From an uncultured Senegalimassilia sp. (GTDB lineage Bacteria; Actinomycetota; Coriobacteriia; Coriobacteriales; Eggerthellaceae): a DNA stretch of 64,000 nt. Each line of letters begins with the position of its first letter. Position 1 is the stretch's first letter. Position numbers and translations under genes: made by a program. Positions 1 through 13,300 of the stretch are shown here, piece by piece. The notes beneath the pieces are model-generated. The model made no database searches. It saw only the letters and a list, made by a program, of their open reading frames with translations, and was not told where the DNA came from. The stretch lies in assembly GCF_902464545.1 (NCBI RefSeq), contig NZ_CABQJR010000001.1:1-64000 (forward strand), written 5' to 3'.

Positions 1-1
1 G

Positions 2-955
2 CTAGTACACATAGCGGTCGGTGTAGCTTTCCCCGTCCCCGACGTTCGCCCCGCCTCCCGTTGCCGCGAAGGTCAGGTCGATGCGCGACCAGGTGTTCGG
101 GGAGACGCTGAAGCGGGCGCTTTGCCAGGTGCCGTCGATGTTCACCATGATCCAGGCGTGGTAGATGCCTTGCGGCGAGACGGTGCCGGTGACGATCTTC
201 GCGGGAACCCCCTGGCTTCGCAGCATAGCGGCGCCCAGGCTTGCGTAGTCGAAGCAGATGCCTTTGCCCGACTGCAGCGTCTCGTCCGGGTCGGGGATGT
301 ATCCGGTGGAATCCTTGAGCTTTGCGGCCTTGTCGTCGTCGTAGGCGACGTTGTCGACGATGTAGGTGCAGATCGCGCGTAGGGCCTCCCCTTGGTTCTC
401 GCAGCCTTCGACCAGCTCGCGGGCTTTGGCCACGCAGCTGCTGGAGGCGGTGTAGCTGCAGTAGACGTTCGGGTGCAGGAACGGGGCAAACTCCGAGGTC
501 AGCGCGACTTCGATGTCGGCGCTGCACAGTTCAACGTAGTTGTTGCCCGACGTGTTGCGCATAATGCGCACCGTGTACGGGCCGTCGCCGAACGCCAGCG
601 GGCACGCGATGGGCGTGCCGTCTTGGGGCATGTCGAAGCTGGAGCTTGCCTGGCCGCTGATGACCTGGGCTTTTATGCGCGCGCTCGAAGCAGCGCTCAC
701 GCTGACGTAGCCGTCCTGGGCGCGAGATGCATCGATGAGCGCGTCGTTGGCGCCCGTGGCGGCGCTCGCGTCGAACTGCGTTTCCTCGACTGTTGCGGCA
801 GGGGAGAACGCGGCGCCGGTGGCCTGGTCCTTGCCGGCGCCTCCCGCGCCGCCGGATCCGCTGCATGCGGTAAGCCACAGCAGGGCGCAGAAGGCCGTCG
901 CCGCGATGGCGGCGATGAGCGGGGAGGTGCGCCTTGTCTGTGCGGATGATTCCAT
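2..955 (-). CDS. secreted transglutaminase-like lipoprotein
   Basis: Predicted lipoprotein of 317 residues with a C-terminal transglutaminase/protease-like core, probably acting outside the membrane. The N-terminus has basic residues, a hydrophobic stretch and the lipobox LTAC, followed by a Gly/Ser/Ala linker. The likely catalytic triad is visible: Cys234 in GKGICFDYASL, His266 in YHAWIMV and Asp293 in RIDLTFAA. I chose the ATG at 955 because it places the signal peptide at the very N-terminus; an in-frame ATG at 1039 would add 28 residues with no signal character. A perfect TATAAT lies only 9 nt upstream of 955, with no clear Shine-Dalgarno, so the transcript may be (nearly) leaderless. It is divergent from the giant surface-protein gene. 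Substrate unknown; proteolysis or cross-linking of surface proteins is a guess from the family. Confidence 0.8.
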   Translation of the reverse strand: MESSAQTRRTSPLIAAIAATAFCALLWLTACSGSGGAGGAGKDQATGAAFSPAATVEETQFDASAATGANDALIDASRAQDGYVSVSAASSARIKAQVISGQASSSFDMPQDGTPIACPLAFGDGPYTVRIMRNTSGNNYVELCSADIEVALTSEFAPFLHPNVYCSYTASSSCVAKARELVEGCENQGEALRAICTYIVDNVAYDDDKAAKLKDSTGYIPDPDETLQSGKGICFDYASLGAAMLRSQGVPAKIVTGTVSPQGIYHAWIMVNIDGTWQSARFSVSPNTWSRIDLTFAATGGGANVGDGESYTDRYVY

Positions 956-964
956 GATGCGTCG

Positions 965-970
965 ATTATA
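965..970 (-). promoter_or_regulatory. -10 box of the transglutaminase-like gene
   Basis: Perfect TATAAT on the minus strand, nine bases before the chosen ATG at 955. No convincing -35 hexamer is visible at 16-18 bp. The short distance leaves almost no leader. Confidence 0.45.
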
Positions 971-1247
971 CGCGTGGAGGGTGGGGTTTCGGCCTGCGCA
1001 GTTAAACGGTTTTGACACGAGATCGTTCGTTCGCTTCATCGTTCGTCACGTTGTCGGGAAAGCCCGGAAAACCCTTCTATCGGAGGGGTGACAGTTCTGC
1101 GGACATGCAAAAGGCGCGTTGTTTGTTGCGGGCGAATCGAAGAAATGGGCAGAATCGAATATTGAACTGGGATTTCATATATGAATTTATTTGATTTGAA
1201 TACAGATAATTAGTGGCAGGGGAGGTACAGAATAGGGGGAATCGTTA

Positions 1248-1378
1248 TATAATTGCCCACAATAGCCTGCACTAGGCCGACTGCGCGCTTCGAATGATCG
1301 CGCGCGGCGGCGAGACGGGTTGAAACGGTATTTCAATTGCGAACGTTTCCGACGGAAACGCTTGATGAGGTGAACGAT
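1248..1378 (+). promoter_or_regulatory. promoter and leader of the giant surface-protein gene
   Basis: The 423-bp divergent gap (956-1378) is AT-rich around 1150-1260 and carries TATAAT at 1248-1253; no good -35 box is seen. The ~120-nt leader ends in two small perfect hairpins, TTGAAA-5 nt-TTTCAA (1320-1336) and CGTTTCC-GAC-GGAAACG (1344-1360), just before the Shine-Dalgarno AGGTGA (1368-1373). They could affect ribosome access, but this is inference. No other gene is visible in the gap. Confidence 0.4.
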
Positions 1379-4300
1379 ATGAAGGCAAAGAGCAACGAGC
1401 TGACGGTGGACAGCATGGCGCAGCGATACTCGCTGGGCCACAAGGCGCTGTCCGTGGCGCTGTCCGTCGTCTTGATGGGATTCGGCTGGCCGGCGGTCTC
1501 GCCGTCGCAGGTGTATGCCGGCGACGGCGCCGCGGCCGATGATGCGGCGGCGCAGGTGGAAGGCGCTTCGTCCGGTGCAGCCACGAGCTCGGCCGACAAG
1601 GCCGCTGATACGGCGGCAAGCTCCGCGGCGTCCGCGGAAAGCTCTGCAGCGCCCGCGGCAAGCGAGCAGCCTACGTCCACTGCGTCGCAGCAACAGGCCG
1701 CCCCGAGCGCCTCCGAGTCCGCGCAGCCCGCTGCGACGCAGGAGGTCGAAAGCGCGAAGCAGGATGCCGAAACGGCCGACGTCGAGCTGGTGCTGGGCAA
1801 CGCCTCCATTACGTATATGAACCAGGTCGTCTCCGCGCCTGCGAAAAAGGTCACCGTGCCCGTGAAGGACGACTTCAAGTTCACGGTGTCCCCCGATAAC
1901 GGCTACAACCTCACGAAGGCGGTGCTCAAGGTTTCCGGCAAGGAGAACCCCATCTCACCCGATGACCAGGGCGTTTACACCGTTTCAGCCACCGACGTCG
2001 CCGCCGGTGCGACCGTGACGCTTGAGACTGAGGCTGTTTCCAGCGAATCCGGCAAGAATGCCGCCGCCGTCTCCATCGAGGATGATGCTACCGAGAAGAC
2101 GCAGGCTTCCGTCTCCGGCGCAGGTGCCATCTCCGGCCCCACTTCCGTCGCCCAGGGCGATGAGGTTACGCTCGCCGACTCCACCAAGAAGCCCGACAAC
2201 ACGGACTTCGAGAAGTGGATCTATGTTGGCGAGACTGCAACATACCAAGGGACGAGCGGTAACGAGTGGAGCAACTACAGCAGTTGGTGGTATCCAGGCA
2301 AAGACGAAGGCTTTATCTCGTTTGAGAAAGACGGCGATAGCGTAACAGTAACGGGTCAGGCCAAGGGCGATGTAGTCCTAATGCATGGCTATTGGAACAG
2401 CAGTTGGCAATGGATAACTGAGAAATTCACCATTCATGTGCTGCCTAAGGCCCCGATAACCTCGCTCGAAATCACTGACTCTGATACCACCGTCGAGCAG
2501 TTCAAGAGCATCACGCTTAAGACCAACGCCGATACGGACGTCACGTGGACCTCGAGCGACCCCTCGGTCGCCACCATCGATGCCGCCGGCAAGGTGGTCG
2601 GCGTCAAGCCGGGCAAGGTCACCATCGTGGCCACCACGGTTACGGCTGAGGGCAAGGTGCTCACCGCCACCCACGAGGTGGCGGTGACGGAATCGACTGC
2701 ACAGCAAATAAACGCCAAGCTCTTCTTCCTGAAGAGCCCGACGAACAACCCCGACTCGAATTCGGCGGGCGATTGGTTCCCGACGGGCGGGCAAAGCAAC
2801 TTGGGTGTCAAGGTAAACGTCGAGGGGGCGGCCTTCAGCGGCCAAAACACATGGGACAACGTTGCGAACCGTGTCGTAAAATGGCCCGACGGCTCCGCCG
2901 GATCTTCTTGGACCCTGCCGCAGGGTAATTCCTACTGGGATAAGGTTTTCGATAGCTATAAGTCCGAGATAGAGGACAAGCTGCACGTGTCGATCAGCAA
3001 AGACGACGTCGAGGCCATTGTCCTGCATCCGTATAAGATCTCGAATAATAGCGGTATCTATCATCTTGACTGCAAGGTCGAGATCAAGGTCAAGCAGGTT
3101 GTGACGGCAACGTTCTGGCTACAGTCTGCGGGCGCGACCGGTTTCGATAAGCAGTATTCCGTTTCGACGCTTGAGGTGAAAGATGGTGCCGCGCAGGTTG
3201 TTGCGCCTGCTGCGCCCGAAGCCGAGAAGACCGTCAACGGCGTAACATATAAGTTCATGGGTTGGTATTCCGACAAGGATTGCACGCAGCCGGTGACGTT
3301 CCCTGTTACCACGGCCGAGAACGTCTTCTACTATGGCAAATATGTGCCGTGCGACCAGTCGATTCAGGTGAACTACTATCTCGATAACACGAATACCCCC
3401 GTTGCTCCCTCACAGACTCTTACCGGCTATATGAAGGGCCAGAAAGTTACGCAAACGCCGATCGACATCCCGGGTTACACGCCTGTGTCCACGGATGCGA
3501 AATCCGGTGTGGTGGGCACCGACTCCTCCATCAACTTCTACTACAGAGCAAATCCGGTGGACTATAGCGTCGAGTACTACTGGACGGGTTCGGACGAACC
3601 GCTTTCTCCAAGCGAGAAGCATTCGGGCCATGTGGTAGGCGACCAGGTCACCGGGCTTGAGCCCAAGGCGATTGCCGGTTACACGCCGGTCAGCGATAAT
3701 GTCAAGGACCTCAAGCTCGGTGCCGACGAGTCCAAGAACGTGGTGAAGTTCTACTACCGCCAGAACGTTTCGCTGACGGCGAACTCCGATGATAACAAAA
3801 CCTATAACGGCTCCGAGCAGAGCGTCGAAGGCTACACGACGAACCTTCCCGAAGGCGCGAGCACCAGCTTCGACGGCGTAACGCTCGAGGGCGGCAAGGG
3901 CACGAACGCCGGGGATTACCCGTATACGTTCGCGAATGGCACCATCGGCAAGGTCAGCTCCGATAATAACTATGTCGTGACCCAGACGACGCCCGGCAAC
4001 CTGCACATCGGCCCCGTTACCGACGAGGTTACCATTACGATTTCCGGTCACAACGGCGGGGAGAAGTACAGCGGTGAAGAGCAGAGTGTCTCGGGCTACG
4101 ACGTTTCCGGTTTGCCTGCTGGTGTGGGTGAAGGCGATATCAGCTTCACCGGTAAGGCAGAAGCAAAGGGCACTGATGCCGGCGAGTACAAGATGGGCCT
4201 TGCCGAAACGCAGTTCTCGCTCAAGGGTGATGCCGCCAAGAACTACGTCAACGTGAAGTTCCGGGTTGGGCGTGATGGCGTGCTTACCATTGGCAAACGC

Positions 4301-7300
4301 ACCGTTATCTTGACATCCGAAGACGGTGATAAGAACTACGATGGCAAAACGCTGCAGCGTCGCACCAATATCGGCGAGAGAGTGAGCGGCGACGGCTTCG
4401 CGGGCAAAGATGGCGTCTTGGCTAAAGACAAACTCACCTGGTATGACGAGAACAATATCCTGCCGGGTACGTATGAGAACAAGTTCGAGCCCGCCTACAC
4501 TTCCAGCACCAACCTTAACAACTATGACGTGCAGCTTGTGTTTGGCAAGCTGGTGGTCAACGCGCGCGCCGACAATAAGAAGTACGAGGTCACCGTCAAG
4601 GGCGCAAGCGGTACGTCCGTCTATAATGGGCAGCCCCATAGCGCAACCGGCTTGGAGACGACCTCCTATACTAATAAAGAAGGCGTTCGGTTCTCCATCC
4701 GGGCTAAGACGTCCGGTGCCGAGAGCAAGGTGGACGCCGGCACGTATGAGAACAAGGTTTCAGACGTCGTCGTTACCGACCCCCATGGCAACGACGTGAC
4801 CGATCAATTCAAGATCACGACCGAGGACGGCAAGCTCACCATCGACAAGCGCGCCGTGACGATCACGGCTGGGTCCGCGGAAAAGGAATACGACGGCAGC
4901 GCGCTGACCGCCGATCAGGCTGACCCGAAGTTCACTACCAAGGGCTTCGTTGACGGCCAGGGCATCTCCAATGTTACCGTGGAGGGCTCGCAGACCCAGT
5001 GCGGCACCTCCGCCAGCACCATTAAGGACAACAGCTGGAAGTTCCAAACGGGGACGAACGGGGATAACTACAGCGTTACCGTGAAGCCGGGAACGCTGAC
5101 GGTGAAGCATCGTTCGGACGACAAGAAGTATGCCATCACGCTGACGGGCAAGAGCGATGACGGCGCTACCTATGACGGCAAAGAGCACACGGTGTCCGGC
5201 GTGGAGCAGGATAGGTGGACCTTCGACGGCGTTGAGTACACCGTCTCGAATTACCGCGCGAACGCTTCAGGCACGGATGCTGGCACCTACAGCAATATTG
5301 TCACCAGCGGCGAGCGCGGCTATAAGGTGACCGACCCGAACGGCAACGACGTGACGGAGGAGTTCTCCATCAGCGTCGCCCCGGGCACGTTGACCATCAG
5401 CCCTGCCGAGGTAACCGTGACTGCCGGCTCTGCGACCAGGACTTACAACGGGTCCGCGCTGACCGCCGCTGAGGCGGAGCGCGAGTTCATGGCCGATGGC
5501 TTCGTGGGCGATGACGGCATCGCGTCCGCCAGGGTTGACGGCTCCATCACCAACGTCGGTGAAACCGACAGCAACGTGGTGCAGGACAGCGTCGTGCTCA
5601 AGGATGGCACCAAGGCATCCAACTACAACATCACGTATAAGCCCGGCAAACTTGAGGTGACGCCCAACACCGATGAGGTGGTCGTCACTATTGCCGAAAA
5701 ATCCGACGCCAAGGAATACAACGGTTCAGAGCAGTCCATCGAGGGCTACTCCTTTGCCAACATCTCGAACAGTAACTACGCCGCCACGGCTGTCAAGTTC
5801 GTGGGCTCTCCTGATGATAAGGTTGCCAAGGGCACCGATGCCGGCACCTATGAGATGAACCTCAAGCCCGAGGACTTCAAGAACGGCAGCGCTAACTTCG
5901 CCAACGTGAAATTCGAAATCGTCGACGGCTCGCTCGTCATCGCGAAGCGTGCCGTGACGCTGACTTCCGACACGCCGGCTGAGAAAACCTATGACGGCAA
6001 CCCGCTCGAAGACCATAACGTCAGCGTTACGAGCGGCAGCCTGGCTACCGGGGACAAGCTCGTCGTAGATGTCACCGGTTCTCAGACCGATGCCGGCAGC
6101 AGCGCTAACGCGTTCACGTACGAGCTGGTGGATGCTGCGGGTAACGGGCTGGCGAAAGACGCTGAGGGCGCCTACCGCAACTACAACGTCACCAAAGTCG
6201 AGGGCGTCCTGAAGGTGAACCCGGTGTCCGATGAGGTCGTGGTGACCATCACGGGCGACCATGCCGAAGGCACCTACAACGGTAAGCCTTTGACGGCTAC
6301 CGGTTACACCTTTGCGTCTTCCAACGCGCTGTACACCAGCGCAAAGGTCGCTTTCTCCGGCGAGAACAGCGTGTCGCGCACCGATGCCGGCACGACCGTC
6401 ATGGACCTGCAGGGCAAGTTCGCGAATGCTGATGCGGTCAACTTCCCCAATGTCCGCTTCAATATCACGAACGGCTCCGTTGCCATCTCCAAGGCGAAGG
6501 TGACGCTTCGGTCCGCTGACCTTACGAAGGAATATGACGGCACGGCTCTGACCAACAAAAACGGCGGCGAGGGGCAGACCCCGCTTGCGGAGGAGTCTGG
6601 CTGGGTCGAGGGCGAAGGCGCCGCTTACGTCTTCACCGGTTCCCAGACGCTGGTGGGCGGAAGCCCCAACGCGTTCAACTACACGCTGAATGGGAACACC
6701 AAGGAAGGCAATTACGATATCGGCGTGATCCCCGGTCAGCTGACGGTGACCAATCGCCAGGCGCAGTACCAGGTCACGGTTGAGGCGAACTCCTCCACCG
6801 GCAACAGGTACGACGGCGTTGAGCACGCGGCGACGGGATTGAAAACGTCCGAGTTCACGGTGGACGGCCAGAAGTACACGGTCGAGGGCCTGAATACCTC
6901 CGACCCGAGGGCCGTTAACGCCGGCGAATATGCGAACACCATCAGCGGCACGCCGGTGGTGAAGGATGCCAACGGCAACGATGTGTCCAGCCAGTTCGCG
7001 GTTACGCTGGTTCCGGGCAAGCTGGAAATCGCGAAACGCTCCGTCACGCTGACCTCGGCAAGCGATAGCCGGGTGTACAACGGCGAGGCGCTGACCAACG
7101 ATGGCGTTACCGTTGGCGGCGATGGCTTCGTTGCGGGCGAGGGCGCTGTCTATAACGTGACGGGCACCATTACCGACGCTGGCAAGGTGGCCAACTCGTT
7201 CACGTACGAGCGCAACTCGAACACCAACTTCGACAACTACACTATTACTAAGGAAGAAGGCACCCTTGAGGTGACGCCGGTTGCCGACAAGGTCACCGTC

Positions 7301-10300
7301 ACCATCACGGGCAACAGCGCCACGCTGCCGTACAGCGGCTCCGAGCAGAGTGTGGCCGGTTACGACTTCAAGGCATCCAATCCGCTGTACAAGGAAGGCG
7401 ACCTTGCCTTCAGCGGAACGGCCGTTGCCAAGGGCACGAATGCCGGCACCTATAACATGAACCTGGCTTCTGGGCTATTCTCCAACATCAGCGGCAACTT
7501 CACCAACGTGGAGTTCGTGGTCGTCGATGGCTCGCTTGAGATTACGGGCGGCGATCTGGATGCTGGCAAGGTCGTCTGGGATGTGCACGATGTGCAGAAG
7601 GTCTACGACGGCACACCGCTTTCCGCGTATGTCGCAAAAGCCACCGACAAGTTCGGCAATGCGCTCAAGGTAGAGTACAGCACCGATGGCGAGCAGTGGA
7701 CGGACGATCCGTCGAGTATCACGCTGACCCATTTCGGCTACCAGGAAGTGAAGTTGCGCGCGACGGGCGCGAACTACGCTGCTGGCCAGTATGCGGAAAA
7801 CAAAGATGGGGAGTGGGTCGCCATTACCAGCCGCCCGGTCAAGCTGACTTCTAAGGGCGATAACAAGAAATATGACGGCAAACCGCTCACCAACGATACC
7901 GTGACGGTTGAAACGAAGGGCGAGGGGACCGGCTTCATCGACGGCGAGGGCGTGACCATCAACGTCACCGGTTCCCAGACCGATGCCGGCGAAAGCGACA
8001 ACACCTTCGACTACACCTTCAACGAGGGCACGAACGCCAACGACTACTGGGTGACGACCGAGTACGGCAAGCTCGTGGTGACCGCTAGCGATTCCGAGGT
8101 GGTTGCGACCATCGCCGGCCATAACAAGACCGTTGAATATAACGGCTCCGAGCAGTCCGTCGAAGGCTACGACTTCGTCGAGGAGGCATCCAATCCGCTG
8201 TACAAGGAAGGCGACTTCACCTTCAGCGGCGAAGCCATTGCTAAGGGGACAAATGTCGGAACCTACAACATGAACCTTGCTTCCGAGCAGTTCATCAACA
8301 AGAGCGATAACTTCTCGAAGGTCGTGTTCGCCGTAACGGACGGCACGCTGACCATTACGCCGAAGTCCATCGTTCCCGATCCCGAGAACCCGAAGAACAC
8401 GATGTCCGTCGATTCGCCTGCGGATGTCGTCTACAACGGTCAGGATCAGACGTGGACGCCCGTCGTCAAGGATGGGGAGCGCACGCTTGAGCCCGGCAAG
8501 GATTACACCGTCGAATACAGCACCGCTGACCACACCAATGTTACCGGCAAGATCACGGTGACCATCACCGGTATCGGCAACTATTCCGGCAAGGTCGAGC
8601 GCACGTATCAGATCACCAAGCGCACCGTTGGTCTGAAATCCGAGGGCGGCTCTAAGCCTTACGACGGCACCGCGCTTACCAAGCCCGAGGTTTCCGGCTG
8701 GCAGCAGCAGGGAGACACCGGCTTTGTGACGGGCGAGGTTTCCAACGTTCGCGCTACGGGTTCCGTGACCACCGTTGCCCAGGGCGGGGTTACCAACTCG
8801 ATTGCATACGACACGAACGCTGGCTTCAACGAGAGCAACTACACCATCTCCAAGGACGAGGGCAAGCTGAGCATCACGGCGCTTGCGGCCGAAGATGGCA
8901 TCGCCATCACGCCGAACAACGCTACCTATATATATGATGCGTCTTCGCATGAGGCGGGTGCCGCAGCGGCTTCGGCTTCCGTTGCGGGAACCGACGTGAA
9001 CCTTGAGTATCGCGTCAACGCCAGCGCCGATACCGAGTGGCGCAGCAATGCTTCCGCGATCACGGCGATCAACGCCGGCGCCTTGACCGTCGAGGTTCGC
9101 GCTTCCGCCGCGAACTACAGCGGCTATAAGTATGCAGAGCAGACGCTTACCATCCAGAAGCGCGACGTCGAGCTGACGTCTGCCAGCGCGTCCAAAGTGT
9201 ATGACGGTGCGCCCCTTGCGAAGGACTGGGTCGACATGGGCCCGAACCGTCCTGACACGGGCTTCATCTGGACCGACCTTTCCGGTGACGGCCAGGTGCA
9301 CGCGACGGGCTCGCAGACCGAGGTCGGCTCTTCCGAGAACGTGATTTCCTACCAGCTCAAGCCCGGTGCGGAGAACAACTACAACATCATCGGCGAGCAC
9401 GTCGGCACCCTTACGGTGACGGCTCAGTCCATCACACCCGATCCGCAGAACCCGGATTCCTATAAGGGCGTCGCGATCGACGAGCCGAACGACCATGTCT
9501 ACGACGGCACGGAGCACAAGTGGGCTCCCGAGGTCACCGACAAGGACGGCAACAAGCTCGTCGAGGGCAGCGATTACACGGTGACCTACGATACCGACGA
9601 CTTCGTGAACGTGAAGGTCGTCAACGTGACGATCGCCGGCAAGGGCAGCTACACGGGCACGTGCGTGAAGGCGTACGAGATCACGAAGGCCCCGCTGATC
9701 GTGAACGCGGAAAGCGCTTCCAAGGTCTATGACGGTGAAGCCCTGACTGCGGGCGCGACGATCGAAGGCCTTGTCGGCGGCGAGACCGCGGCCGCCCAAG
9801 CCCATGGTTCCCAGACCGAGGTCGGCTCTTCCGCCAACACGGTGTCGGACATCACGTTGGATGACATCACGTGGGATACCGCCAAGAAAGGCAATTACTA
9901 TATCGCTGCGCAGAACGACGGCACGTTGACCGTCACGCCGAAGGGCATCGCCCAGATGACCGTCAGCAGCCTGCCCGACGTTATCTACAACGGTGAAAGC
10001 CAGCAGCAGAAGCCGGTCGTGAAGGACGGCGAAAAGGCGCTGACTGAAGGCGTCGACTACGAGCTGACGTACTCCGAGAACACGACCGATGCGGGCACGG
10101 TGACCGTGACCGTCACCGGCAAGGGTAACTATGCCGGCAGCGTCGACGTGGAGTATCTCATCACGCCCGCGCCGCTGGCGGTTGCCACGCCGAGTGCCTC
10201 CGGGGTCTACAACGGCAAGCCCCTGACCGCCGCCGGCTCCGTCTCCGGCTTCGTCAACGGCGAGTCCGCGCCCTTCGAGACCACCGGCAGCCAGACCGAG

Positions 10301-13300
10301 GTGGGCACGAGCGACAACACCTACGCCATCGACTGGGCGGCGGCGGGCGCCACCGCCAAGCAGGCGAACTACACGGTCTCCGAATCCATCGGCAAGCTGA
10401 CCGTCACCGAGTTCGCCGACCAGGTGGTCGTGACCACCACGGGCGGCGCCTTCACCTACGATGGCACGGCTCATGGCGCTACCGTGACGGTCGGCGCCCT
10501 GCCCGAGGGCTACACGCTCGAGGCCGCCGCGTCCAGCGCTACGGCGACGAACGTTTCCGACGGCGAAGTGGCGGCAACGGCCGACGTGCTCGTCATCAAG
10601 AACGCCCAGGGCGAGGACGTCACCTCCAAGCTGAACGTCAAGTTCGTCGACGGCGCCATCAAGGTCGAGCCGGCGAAGCTGACCGTGACCACTCCGAGCG
10701 CCTCCAAGCCCTATGACGGCAATGCGCTGACGGCCGAGGGCAAGGCGTCCGGCTTCGTGAACGGTGAGGCGGCCACCCTCAAGACCACCGGCGGCCAGAC
10801 CACCGTCGGCACGAGCGAAAACGGCTACGAGCTGGTGTGGGACGACAACGCGAAGGCGGAGAACTACACGGTCGAGGAGAACCTCGGCACGCTCGAGGTC
10901 ACCAAGAGCATGGCCGGTATCGTGGTTATCCCGCAGGGCGGCACCAAGGTCTACGACGGCACGGCTCTCGAAAGCGCCGGGGTCAACGTGATCGGCGTGC
11001 CCGCAGGTTTCGCCCTTTCGGCCAAGACCAAGGGCTCCACCACCGATGCCGGGTACGTTACGGCCGAGGTCGATTCCTATATCATCACGAACGCCGCCGG
11101 CCAGGACGTCACCGACCAGTTCGGCAACGTGGCGACCGGCAAGGCTTCGCTCGTCGTGACCAAGCGCCCGGTGACGCTTGTCTCCGGCGACGCCTCCAAG
11201 GTCTACGACGGCACCGCGCTCACCGAGCACAAGGTCAGCGTGGAGGATGGCTCGCTTGCCTCCGGCGAGGAGTTCGGCTACGACTTCTTCGGCTTCCAGA
11301 CCTCCGTGGGCTCCAGCAAGAACACCTTCGCCGCAAAGCCCGGCAACGGCAGCACGAAGGTGGAGAACTACGACATCACCTATAGGTACGGCACGCTGAC
11401 GGTGAGCGCGCAGTCCATCAACCCGGACGACCCGATCCCGGGCGCGTATGCCGGAGTGAAGGTCAACGCTCCGAGCGACGCCGTTTACGACGCGCGCGAG
11501 CATAAGTGGATTCCCGTGGTCACCGGCAAGGACGGCAACGCGCTCGTCGAGGGTCGCGATTACACGGTGACCTACAGCACCGATGACTTCACCAACGTGA
11601 CGGGCGCCATCAAGGTGACCATTACGGGCATCGGCGATTACACCGGCTCCGTTACCAGAGAGTACCAGATCGCGCCCGCTTTCGTGAAGCTTGCGTCCAA
11701 CACGCGCGAGTTCTTGTACAACGGCGCGTACCAGTCCGATGACGCGGTGACGGTCCAGGGCGCCGAGGCCTTGTTCCGCAGCCAGGTCGATGACCTGCAG
11801 GCGGTCGGCAAGGTCATGACGGTGGCCGAGGGCAAGGTTCCCAACACCATCGCCTACACCTGGAAGGACGGCTTCAAGGTAAGCAACTTCGCCATCGAGA
11901 AGAACGAGGGCGAGCTGTCCGTCGTCGTGAAGGATATCGTCTCCTCCGCCGACATGACGGTTTCCAGCCCGAGCGACCTTGTCTACGACGGCCGTGAGCA
12001 CAAGTGGGCTCCCGAGGTGAAGGACGGGGAGAAGCTCCTGACGGAGGGCGTCGACTACACGGTGTCCTATAGCGCCGATGACTTCACCAACGTGACGGGC
12101 GTCATCACGGTGACCGTCACCGGCCAGGGCAACTACGCCGGCAGCGTCGAGCGCGCGTACCGTATCACGCCCGCGCCGCTGACGGTTGCCACGCCGAGCG
12201 CATCCGGGGTCTACAACGGGAACGCCCTGACCGCCGCCGGCTCCGTCTCCGGCTTCGTCAGCGGTGAGTCCGCGCCCTTCGAGACCACCGGCTCCCAGAC
12301 CGAGGTGGGCACGAGCGACAACACCTACGCCATCGACTGGGCGGCGGCGGGCGCCACCGCCAAGCAGGCGAACTACACGGTTTCCGAATCCATCGGCAAG
12401 CTGACCGTCACCGAGTTCGCCGGCCGCGTGGTCGCGACGCCCGGCAGCTATTCCGGCGTCTATGACGGCCAGGCCCACGGCGTCGATGTGACCGTGTCCG
12501 GCCTGCCCGAGGGCTATTCGGTGAAGGCTGCGCACTCCAACGCCACGGCAACCGATGCGACCGATGAGGCGGGCGTGACCGCTTCGGTCGACGAGCTGGT
12601 CATCGTCAACGCCCAGGGCGAGGACGTCACCGATAAGTTGGATATCGAGAGGCAGGCCGGTGCCATCAAGATCGCGCCCGCCGAGTACCATGTCGTGACC
12701 GAAGGGGCCTTCAAGGTCTATGACGGCACCGCGCTGACGGCGCCCGGCAAGATCGTCGGCCTGGTCAACGGCGAGGAGGCGTCGCTTTCCGTGACCGGCA
12801 GCCAGACTGATGCGGGCTCCATCGCGAACGCATACGCGATCGCGTTCGACAAGTCCGCGAAGGAGGGCAACTACATCCACGGCGCCGATGTCATCGGGAC
12901 GCTTGAGGTGGCCGCGGCCAAGGCGGAGGGGAAGATCGCGCTGAGCGGCAGCTCCGCTTCCAAGGTCTACGACGGCAAGCCGCTTGCGGCGCAGGTTGCT
13001 TCCGCGACGGTCCCGACGCAGGATCCGGTGACCATCGAGTACAGCCTTGACGGCGAGAGCTGGACGACCGACCCCGGCTCGCTCACGGCGACCGATGTGG
13101 CAGATTCCGCGACGGTCCAGCTCCGTGCGTCCAGCCTGGGCAACTACGAGGGCTACGTGTACGGCTCGCAGCAGCTGTCCGTCACCAAGCGCGCGGTCAA
13201 CCTGAAGAGCGACAGCGCCTCGAAGGTGTTCGACGGCACCGCGCTCACCAGGCCCGAGGTTGTCGGCTGGAAGCAGCTCGGCGATGAGGGCTTCGTCGAC